DNA from: Bacteroides sp.
GTDB taxonomy: Bacteria; Bacteroidota; Bacteroidia; Bacteroidales; Bacteroidaceae
NCBI RefSeq assembly: GCF_030151085.1
Contig: NZ_JASLER010000026.1
Coordinates: 1-49,406, forward strand
Direction of reading: 5' to 3'
Length of the DNA stretch: 49,406 bases
A program made the position numbers and the translations under genes. The notes under the pieces were generated by a model. It saw only the letters and a program-made list of their open reading frames with translations. It ran no database searches and was not told the origin of the DNA. Positions 16,372 to 22,684 of the stretch are shown piece after piece; positions within the stretch are counted from its first letter, which is position 1, and each line of letters starts with the position of its first letter.

Positions 16372-18030
16372 ATGCTTTTGAGAAAATACTATTTATGTGT
16401 TGCAGTCATGTCTGTTGCCGGTTTCATGCTGACAGCTTGCGAGGATGACAATGAAGAAAAGGGTACTTCCGGCGGTGGAACCACTGAATTGCCTGACTGG
16501 TACTATGCAGGTGGTGAGCTTGGTACTTCGTTTGTCACTACACAAACGGCTTTCGAACAATCTACCCCTGTGGTAGACGCCGATGCGGTGATGACTGCTT
16601 CGTTCAATCGTGGGGAGCAGCTTTTTGAGAAGCCTTTTAATTCGAACATTTCGGGCACACGCCACGGTCTGGGACCGGTGTATATCCGTACTTCTTGCCT
16701 GCATTGCCATCCGGGATACGGACATGGCAAAAGCCAGTCGGCAGGTTCTTTCAATACCACGCAAACAGGTAACGGCTACTTGTTGGTGGTTTACAATCCT
16801 GCTACTGATGGCTATGTGTCTTGGTTGGCCGGTATGCCGCAGACCAAAGCGGTAGCACCTTTCAAGGCTCCGGTAGATGAGTCGCAGGTCATGATTTCCT
16901 GGCACGACTATACGGATGGCTTCGGCAATAAGTTTCCCGATGGTGAAACCTATCAGTTGAGATATCCGGAGGTAGAAATTCCCAAGAATGCTATTTACGT
17001 TGCCAACAAAGGCTATGATGTGGGTGAATATGCCGTACGTCTGGAATCTACTATCGGCATCTATGGCACAGGATTGCTGGATGCCATCAGTGACGAAGAC
17101 TTGAAGGCAGAATATGTCAAGCAGGAAAAAGACGGTTATTTTAAGCTGAATGAAACGATTTTCAAGAACGGTGAATGGAAGAAGCAATATGCAAATACGG
17201 CACAGGGTGGCGACGGCACGCTCTACCCGTTGCGTTATACCTATGCTCTGAGCCGTGGTCCTCTGCAGGATGCCGCCGGAGCCAATGCGTTCTGGAATAT
17301 TACGAATGCCACTCGTAGCGACCGTACCTTCCATTACCTTGACGGTGCAGGCACCTATGCGCTCTATTCTTCTCAGGACCCGGATGTGCAAGCCGGTTTC
17401 CCCGATTACATCGCCACTGTCTCTACTCCTGATGAACATCCCGAATGGTTTACGGACAATGTGGAAAAGAACATCTACAACTACTTGACCTCAAAGAAAC
17501 TACCCGTTGAAGTTTCCGACCAGAATTACATTGATTTGATGGTATGGCATCGCGGTCTGGCTGTCCCTGCTGTCCGTAATGTGGATGACGAGGAAGTGTT
17601 GCGGGGCAAGGAATTGTTTTCTGAAATAGGTTGTACTTATTGTCATAAGCCTTCATGGACAACGGGTGATGATGAGATACGTGACCCCGCGCGTTTCTTT
17701 GTAGGTGACAAGGCGGATCTGCTGCCACGCTATCCCAACCAGAAGATTTGGCCATATACGGATATGATACAACATAAACTACACATGAAGAATGACATCC
17801 GTACCGGATGGTGCCGTACTACTCCATTATGGGGCCGCGGTTTGCATCAACGTTGTACGGGAGCTGAATTCATCGACCGTTTGCACGATTGCCGTGCCCG
17901 CACCACGCTGGAAGCTATCATGTGGCATGCCACAAGCGAAGAGAGCGATGCTTACTACACGGTGACCAAGTTCCGGGAACTCTCGAAGGCTGATAGGGAC
18001 GCGGTTGTCAAGTTCTTGGATTCTATCTAA
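16372..18030 (+). CDS. Di-haem oxidoreductase lipoprotein (DHOR, former DUF1111)
   Basis: A 552-residue periplasmic or surface di-haem c protein. The signal peptide has a lipobox ending at Cys23 (MLTAC). Two c-type haem sites are visible: CLHCH (109-113) and CTYCH (421-425). C-terminal signatures are TTPLWGRGLH and LHDCRARTTLEAIMWH; at the place where I recall relatives having HDGR, this protein has HDCR (505-508). The family was called thiol oxidoreductase, but a role in iron redox or uptake next to imelysins is more likely. Haem attachment requires cytochrome c assembly, and the ResB/CcsA-like gene follows 53 bases later. Direction of electron flow is unknown. Confidence 0.87.
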   Translation: MLLRKYYLCVAVMSVAGFMLTACEDDNEEKGTSGGGTTELPDWYYAGGELGTSFVTTQTAFEQSTPVVDADAVMTASFNRGEQLFEKPFNSNISGTRHGLGPVYIRTSCLHCHPGYGHGKSQSAGSFNTTQTGNGYLLVVYNPATDGYVSWLAGMPQTKAVAPFKAPVDESQVMISWHDYTDGFGNKFPDGETYQLRYPEVEIPKNAIYVANKGYDVGEYAVRLESTIGIYGTGLLDAISDEDLKAEYVKQEKDGYFKLNETIFKNGEWKKQYANTAQGGDGTLYPLRYTYALSRGPLQDAAGANAFWNITNATRSDRTFHYLDGAGTYALYSSQDPDVQAGFPDYIATVSTPDEHPEWFTDNVEKNIYNYLTSKKLPVEVSDQNYIDLMVWHRGLAVPAVRNVDDEEVLRGKELFSEIGCTYCHKPSWTTGDDEIRDPARFFVGDKADLLPRYPNQKIWPYTDMIQHKLHMKNDIRTGWCRTTPLWGRGLHQRCTGAEFIDRLHDCRARTTLEAIMWHATSEESDAYYTVTKFRELSKADRDAVVKFLDSI

Positions 18031-18083
18031 CTTTATTATATTCGGGGTGACATTGCGTTAATATATAATATATCATTATTTGC

Positions 18084-20324
18084 ATGAAATTGTTGAAGAC
18101 TCTTTCTTTCGGTTTGACCGGTTTGCTTGTTCTCTTTATGATTGCGGCAACTTTGCTGGAAAAGCAGTATGGAACTGCATTTGCTGTTAAACATCTATAT
18201 GGTTCACCTTTTTTTATAATATGTTGGGGCGTGACGGTGGCGTCTTCCGTTGCTTATCTCTGGTTTCGTAAAGTACAAAAGCAATTATTGACATTGCTTT
18301 TACACCTGTCCTTTGTCGTTATCTTGTTGGGAGCACTGTTCACTTATATTTGGGGTTTGCAAGGCAGTGTTCACTTGCGTCAGGATGCTGACAAGCCGGT
18401 TTCGACATTTACAGTTGCAAATGGTACGGTGAAACAATTTCCTTTCAATCTTCATCTGAAGAAATTTAATTTGGAATATTATCCGGGAACTTCTGCCCCG
18501 ATGGATTTTGTCAGCAGTATCATTGTAGAGGATAATGGGGAAATAGTTGAGGGAGAGGTTTCCATGAATCAAATATATAGTTACCACGGTTATCGTTTTT
18601 ATCAGTCTACGTATGATTCGGACGGCATGGGAACAACGCTTGTTGTGTCGTACGATCCTTTAGGTATTGCAATTACTTATACCGGGTATGCATTGCTTTT
18701 GATTTCTATGTCTTTATTCTTTTGGGGAAAGAATAGTCAATTCCGCAGGCTGTTGCGGTATCCATTGGTTAGACCGGTGGTAGCCACGACATTGCTTCTT
18801 CTATTTACTGTAGGAGTACAGGCTAAAGATACTCCTCGTGTTTTACCACGTGAAACTGCAGAAAAGTTCGGTAATCTTTATGTTTATTATAATGACCGGA
18901 TATGTCCATTGCAGACATTAGCCAAAGATTTTACAGTTAAACTATACGGCAAATCTTCGTATAAGGGGTTGACTGCGGAACAAGTGATGACGGGGTGGTT
19001 TTTCTATTATGATAATTGGAAAAAAGAGCCTTGTATTCATATTAAAAGCAAAGAAATTCAACGCCTTTTGAATATTGACGGAGAGTATGCCCGATTGACC
19101 GACTTTGCTGATATACAGGGCTACAAGTTGGATGAAGGAATGCAAAACGGAGCAGAAGTAAGAGATAAGCGCGGACTTGAGGAGGCTAATGAGAAATTTA
19201 GCCTCGTCAGTATGGTGGCGGCTGGAGGAATTTGGAAGTTATACCCTTATATCTCTACAGGTGATAGTACTGGTAATGGTGCGAAAAGGCATCTTATTTG
19301 GTACTCTTTAGCAGACCGTTTGCCGTACGATATGCCCGGAGAATTAGGGACTTTTGTGCGAAGTAGCATGAATTATGTGGCAGAACAGGTAGCGCGAGGT
19401 GATTTTCAGAAGGTCGATGTGCTGCTTGGTAAGATACGCAAATATCAAGTGCGTGAGGCTGGAGAGTTTCTTCCTTCTGATACTCGTTTCAAAGCGGAAA
19501 AGTGGTATAATAGTTTGAATAATAGTCGTCCGTTGGCAATGGCTTCCATAACAATAGGTATTTTGGCGTTTATATTTTATTGTTGCTATATGATAAGCGG
19601 GAAGCGCATTCCTACATCTGTGACGGTTTTATTGCTTACTATTTTGGGAGGTATTTTTGTATATCTTTGTTTAACGATTGTTTTACGTGGTTTTGTAGGA
19701 GGACATATACCGATGTCCAATGGGCATGAAACCATGCAGTTGATGGCGGCGAGTGTAATATTGATAACGTTCTTCTTCTGCCGTAAGATGCCTATGGTTA
19801 TAAGCTTCGGTTTCCTGCTATGCGGACTTACGTTGCTGGTTTCTATGTTGGGTGAAGCTAATCCGCAAATCACCCAACTGATGCCGGTATTGTCATCTCC
19901 ATTACTTAGTTTTCATGTGGTAGTAATTATGATGGCCTATTCTTTATTAGCATTTATGATGCTCAATGGAGTTACCGCTATCATTCTGCACTATTCGCGT
20001 AAGGACTGTTCGTCCGAAGTGGAGCGTTTGCAGGTTATCAGCCAACTTATTCTTTATCCTGCGGTCTTCCTGCTGGCAATCGGCATCTTCATCGGTGCGG
20101 TGTGGGCCAATGTTTCGTGGGGGCGCTACTGGGGATGGGACCCTAAAGAAGTTTGGGCACTTATCACTATGCTGATTTATGCATTGGCATTGCATCCGAC
20201 TTCTTTGCCGTGGTTTCGACGTTCTATGTTCTTTCACTTGTTTTCGATAGTTGCATTCTTCTGTGTGCTGATAACCTATTTCGGGGTTAACTTCTTGTTA
20301 GGAGGTATGCACAGTTATGCATGA
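18084..20324 (+). CDS. Fused ResB/CcsA (CcsBA-like) cytochrome c assembly protein
   Basis: A 746-residue system II cytochrome c synthetase. The N-terminus (to about residue 230) is ResB-like: paired membrane helices around a periplasmic domain containing YHGYRFYQSTYDSDGMGT. The middle (about 235-490) is a large soluble periplasmic part. The C-terminal CcsA domain has several helices and the Trp-rich haem-handling motif SWGRYWGWDPKEVWAL (about 678-693), with flanking His residues in GGHIPMSNGHE and SFHVVVIM as candidate haem ligands. It delivers and ligates haem to CxxCH proteins, and its place directly after a di-haem protein suggests a dedicated assembly factor. The operon appears to end here. 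Confidence 0.9.
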   Translation: MKLLKTLSFGLTGLLVLFMIAATLLEKQYGTAFAVKHLYGSPFFIICWGVTVASSVAYLWFRKVQKQLLTLLLHLSFVVILLGALFTYIWGLQGSVHLRQDADKPVSTFTVANGTVKQFPFNLHLKKFNLEYYPGTSAPMDFVSSIIVEDNGEIVEGEVSMNQIYSYHGYRFYQSTYDSDGMGTTLVVSYDPLGIAITYTGYALLLISMSLFFWGKNSQFRRLLRYPLVRPVVATTLLLLFTVGVQAKDTPRVLPRETAEKFGNLYVYYNDRICPLQTLAKDFTVKLYGKSSYKGLTAEQVMTGWFFYYDNWKKEPCIHIKSKEIQRLLNIDGEYARLTDFADIQGYKLDEGMQNGAEVRDKRGLEEANEKFSLVSMVAAGGIWKLYPYISTGDSTGNGAKRHLIWYSLADRLPYDMPGELGTFVRSSMNYVAEQVARGDFQKVDVLLGKIRKYQVREAGEFLPSDTRFKAEKWYNSLNNSRPLAMASITIGILAFIFYCCYMISGKRIPTSVTVLLLTILGGIFVYLCLTIVLRGFVGGHIPMSNGHETMQLMAASVILITFFFCRKMPMVISFGFLLCGLTLLVSMLGEANPQITQLMPVLSSPLLSFHVVVIMMAYSLLAFMMLNGVTAIILHYSRKDCSSEVERLQVISQLILYPAVFLLAIGIFIGAVWANVSWGRYWGWDPKEVWALITMLIYALALHPTSLPWFRRSMFFHLFSIVAFFCVLITYFGVNFLLGGMHSYA

Positions 20325-20373
20325 GTACCTATTAGTAATGACTCTATTGGCCTATTATACCTAATTCGTGCGA

Positions 20374-20404
20374 TTGTAGCATACTGTGGAATGCCGTATC
20401 TTTG
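20374..20404 (+). promoter_or_regulatory. Orphan Bacteroides-type promoter in the intergenic region
   Basis: TTG (20374-20376), exactly 20 bases, then TATCTTTG (20397-20404). Both elements match but no credible protein gene follows, so it is a candidate promoter for a non-coding RNA starting near 20411. Confidence 0.6.
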
Positions 20405-20410
20405 CAGTAT

Positions 20411-20509
20411 CAGATTTGAATGAATTAGTTAGTCATAATTACGTAACCACTTTTATGAAAATAAAAGATTCCCCGCTTTGCGATGAGATATCGAGAAGCG
20501 GGGATTTTC
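20411..20509 (+). ncRNA. Candidate small RNA of about 100 nucleotides
   Basis: Predicted from a full promoter match ending at 20404 and a GC hairpin with a short T-run at 20470-20509. The segment between is AT-rich. A 40-codon frame from 20455 (MKIKDSPLCDE) runs through the hairpin and has no protein-like features. Existence, ends and targets are inference; a 3'-end decoy of the upstream operon is an alternative. Confidence 0.35.
20470..20509 (+). terminator. GC-rich hairpin terminator
   Basis: TCCCCGCTT (20470-20478) pairs perfectly with AAGCGGGGA (20496-20504), with an inner stem CGAT/ATCG (20481-20484 and 20490-20493). Only four Ts follow, so termination strength is uncertain. It could end either the candidate RNA or the cytochrome operon. 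Confidence 0.55.
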
Positions 20510-20609
20510 AAATTAATATCCCTCCCCTGATATCCCTTTATTTTAGTATTAAAGTCTGGTTTTTAATTAATTGATAACTAATGTCTTATCGTGATACATG
20601 GGTAGGACA

Positions 20610-20763
20610 CGCTCGTATCCGCAAGCGGAAACGCCAGTATCTCCTAATGGATACGCCTGTATCCACATATGGGAACGGCCGTATCCTCTTGTGGAAACGC
20701 TCGTATCCCCTAGTGGGGACACGCGTCTCCCCTAAGGGAAACGAAAGTTTCTCCTGTGGAAAC
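20610..20763. repeat. Array A: seven 22-bp imperfect palindromic units
   Basis: Seven units of exactly 22 bp begin at 20610, 20632, 20654, 20676, 20698, 20720 and 20742. Six begin with CG (one with CA). Units 1-5 contain GTATC, units 6-7 GTCTC and GTTTC; most continue to GGAAAC-like ends, so each unit can fold on itself. The join between units also folds: GGATAC GCCT GTATCC (20649-20664) is perfect, and GGGAAAC GAAA GTTTCTC (20736-20753) has a GAAA tetraloop. A degenerate eighth unit may lie at 20588-20609. Because 22 is not a multiple of three, repeated coding is unlikely. It lies between two convergent gene ends. Confidence 0.85.
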
Positions 20764-20776
20764 TAATACTAAGAAG

Positions 20777-21391
20777 TTATAGAGAGTCTTTTATATCACT
20801 AAGTTCTACCAGCTTATTAACAATGGCGTAGATGGTAAGCCCTGCCGGAGAGTGTATCTGTAGTTTGCGGGCGATGTTGCGGCGATGCGTAATGACGGTA
20901 TGAATAGATAGGAATAATTTATCTGCTATGGCTTTGTTGGTCATGCCTTTCACTACGCAAGTAATAATTTCCTTTTCGCGTTGGCTGAGGGACTCTTGTT
21001 CATTGTCTTTCTCCTCTTCTTCTTCGGTATGCAACAAATGGTTTATTTTGTTGGCTATGACATCAATATCGTCACAAATTGCGAAGTTTTCATCATATTC
21101 TTTCAGTACATTGTTGTCGATGACGGAACATACTATAGCGATATATTTGATACCGGCTTTTCCATGTTCTGCTTTGAAAGCTGCTAAATCGAACCATCCG
21201 CCGAATGTGGGATTGATAATAACGATATCTGTAGGATGCAGGTGAATGTAGTTTTGCAATGATTCAGGTGACGAAACCTCGATAGGATGCGCATTCAAAC
21301 TAGGGATGCGTTTTAATACAGCCGTAAGTCCACTGCGGACGATGACCGAAGTCTCTGCAATGACAATCTTCAGTGAAGCATTATTGTTCAT
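20777..21391 (-). CDS. LuxR/NarL-type regulator with a degenerate receiver
   Basis: A 204-residue DNA-binding regulator. Residues 7-120 have the receiver fold, but the phospho-acceptor position is Asn60 (DIVIINPTFGG) and the acidic pair near residue 13 is reduced to one Glu, so phosphorylation is unlikely. A run of glutamates (124-128) links to the LuxR helix-turn-helix, LSQREKEIITCVVKGMTNKA (135-154) followed by LSIHTVITHRRNIARKL. It overlaps the di-iron protein gene by ATGA (21388-21391), so the two are translationally coupled. An input from the di-iron protein or from protein contacts is inferred. The DNA target is unknown; the shared promoter region at 22.1 kb is a first candidate. Confidence 0.87.
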   Translation of the reverse strand: MNNNASLKIVIAETSVIVRSGLTAVLKRIPSLNAHPIEVSSPESLQNYIHLHPTDIVIINPTFGGWFDLAAFKAEHGKAGIKYIAIVCSVIDNNVLKEYDENFAICDDIDVIANKINHLLHTEEEEEKDNEQESLSQREKEIITCVVKGMTNKAIADKLFLSIHTVITHRRNIARKLQIHSPAGLTIYAIVNKLVELSDIKDSL

Positions 21392-22086
21392 TTTTTCAGT
21401 TTCCTTTCTATTTGTGCTACGGCGGGAACAAACATATAATCTTCTACCTGGCAGTGGGTAGCAAGGTCTTGCTCACAATTGAATATGTCGAATAAAACGG
21501 CATTAAGGAGATTATTGTTCTCCTTTTCCGGGTAGTATTTTATAATGATGTTTTTCAGTTCCTTCAACTTTGTCTCTATTTGGTTGTGCTTGCTGGCAAA
21601 GGTTGCAATATCATATTCGTCAGAAAGTTTGCCTTGCAGAAGCTGCTCTACATACGTAAATACGGCTTGGTTCTCATACTCCATGTGGCGGCGTACTTCT
21701 TTGGCGTATTCGTCGAAGAACTTCAGAATGAGGAATGCTACGTCATCACTTTCCGAGCAATCTATGGCTTCAATAAGTTTGCGGCGGATGCCCGGCAGGT
21801 TGAAGTCGAGGAAGTATGCGTGAGCACGTTTTAAGTAATCCATGAGGGCGGGAATGGAGAAATTGTTTTCATTTCCACTATACGAATACTGCTCTTCACT
21901 GATGAAATTGGCTACAGCTAGAAAGGTAGGATAATCAACTCCTTGACTTTGGCAAACGTCTTTTACACTCTTGTCTCCGAATCCCAGCGATAGTCCAAAA
22001 CGGCTCATCACCATTAATAAGGAGTAGTTATCACAGATGAGATCGCTCATTTTATCTGTGGATCTGTACTTATGTTGCTCATTCAT
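21388..22086 (-). CDS. Hemerythrin-like di-iron protein of the YtfE/RIC type
   Basis: A 232-residue cytoplasmic helical-bundle protein. Its metal-ligand pattern fits RIC/YtfE proteins, which repair iron-sulfur centres or handle nitric oxide: His89, His134, Glu138, His167, His211 and Glu215, with spacings close to those I recall for E. coli YtfE. Residues 14-62 resemble the ScdA N-terminal domain but lack its cysteine pair (FGLSLGFGDKSVKDVCQSQG). The start at 22086 lies 36 bases after a -7-like box. Coupled translation with the LuxR-type gene suggests a sensor-regulator pair for oxygen, NO or iron state, though repair alone is possible. The di-iron assignment is strong. Confidence 0.85.
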   Translation of the reverse strand: MNEQHKYRSTDKMSDLICDNYSLLMVMSRFGLSLGFGDKSVKDVCQSQGVDYPTFLAVANFISEEQYSYSGNENNFSIPALMDYLKRAHAYFLDFNLPGIRRKLIEAIDCSESDDVAFLILKFFDEYAKEVRRHMEYENQAVFTYVEQLLQGKLSDEYDIATFASKHNQIETKLKELKNIIIKYYPEKENNNLLNAVLFDIFNCEQDLATHCQVEDYMFVPAVAQIERKLKK

Positions 22087-22121
22087 TGCTGATTATTGTT
22101 TTAGTTCCTTTTATTCATGCG

Positions 22122-22152
22122 CAAAGTAACGGCTTTTCTTTGAGAACTGCAA
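22122..22152 (-). promoter_or_regulatory. Promoter of the di-iron protein and LuxR pair
   Basis: On the minus strand, TTG (22152-22150), exactly 20 bases, then TTACTTTG (22129-22122), one mismatch from TAnnTTTG. The start site would be near 22115, giving a leader of about 29 bases. Confidence 0.55.
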
Positions 22153-22236
22153 TCGCTATTTGTAGGTATTTTGATTCGTTATTCTCTATTTAGAACAGGA
22201 TAAACTATAGCCTTTAGTTTTGTTTAACGTAATAAA

Positions 22237-22252
22237 TTAGTTTATGAACTAA
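22237..22252. promoter_or_regulatory. Palindrome upstream of blaI: putative BlaI operator
   Basis: TTAGTTTATGAACTAA has perfect 6-bp arms TTAGTT and AACTAA around TATG, 36 bases before the BlaI-type start codon. BlaI/MecI dimers usually bind AT-rich dyads over their own promoter; a -7-like GTTATTTG follows at 22261-22268. Confidence 0.45.
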
Positions 22253-22287
22253 ATAATCTAGTTATTTGCAGGAAACAATTAGAAACT

Positions 22288-22650
22288 ATGAAAGGATTGA
22301 CAGCAAAAGAAGAAGAACTTATGGGCTTTTTTTGGGAAAAAGGACCTTTGTTTGTGAAGGAAATGCTGGCGTTTTATGATGAACCGAAGCCACATTTTAA
22401 TACTTTGTCTACTATCGTAAGAGGACTCGAAGACAAAGGATTCCTGAACCATCACACTTATGGAAATACCTACCAGTATTATGCCGTGGTGAGCGAGGAA
22501 GATTTCCGTAAGCGGACATTGAAGAATGTTATTAGCAAATACTTCAATAATTCATACCTCAGTGCGGTGTCGTCGTTAGTGAAGGAAGAAGATATATCAT
22601 TAGAAGAACTGAAACAGCTGATACAAGAAGTTGAGAAAGGAAAAGAATGA
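22288..22650 (+). CDS. BlaI/MecI/CopY family winged-helix repressor
   Basis: A 120-residue repressor. The N-terminal winged helix contains LTAKEEELMGFFWEKGPLFV and HFNTLSTIVRGLEDKGFLNH, the latter including the recognition helix; the C-terminal third (about 80-120) is the dimer helix with LSAVSSLVKEEDISLEELKQ. In the classical BlaI-BlaR1 system the metallopeptidase partner triggers cleavage of this repressor. Here the M56 peptidase gene follows by 34 bases. No beta-lactamase or other resistance gene is adjacent, so the regulon is not obvious from the window and may be only this pair. Family assignment is firm. Confidence 0.92.
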   Translation: MKGLTAKEEELMGFFWEKGPLFVKEMLAFYDEPKPHFNTLSTIVRGLEDKGFLNHHTYGNTYQYYAVVSEEDFRKRTLKNVISKYFNNSYLSAVSSLVKEEDISLEELKQLIQEVEKGKE

Positions 22651-22684
22651 AAGTCATTTATAATTCATAATACCTGATTGCACT

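Larger units (their letters stand above)
20325..20776. other. 452-base convergent intergenic region
   Basis: No convincing protein gene. It holds an 11-base word TACCTATTAGT (20326-20336, also at 13450-13460), a promoter at 20374-20404, a possible short RNA ending in a GC hairpin (20470-20509), an AT-rich spacer and the seven-unit 22-bp palindrome array (20610-20763). Confidence 0.7.

Noticed and set aside
16393..17439. 348-codon open frame antisense to the di-haem oxidoreductase
   Set aside because: Both CxxCH haem sites and the lipobox lie on the plus strand, so this is a shadow.
20386..20574. 62-codon open frame in the convergent gap
   Set aside because: It starts inside the -33/-7 promoter region and runs through the terminator hairpin without protein-like composition.
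20610..20763. CRISPR array
   Set aside because: Units are 22 bp and contiguous, there are no unique spacers of constant length, and no cas gene is in the window. The same holds for the set at 35196-35426.
20581..20766. 61-codon open frame across array A
   Set aside because: The repeat period of 22 is not a multiple of three, so the frame changes from unit to unit, and dyad symmetry explains the conservation better than coding.
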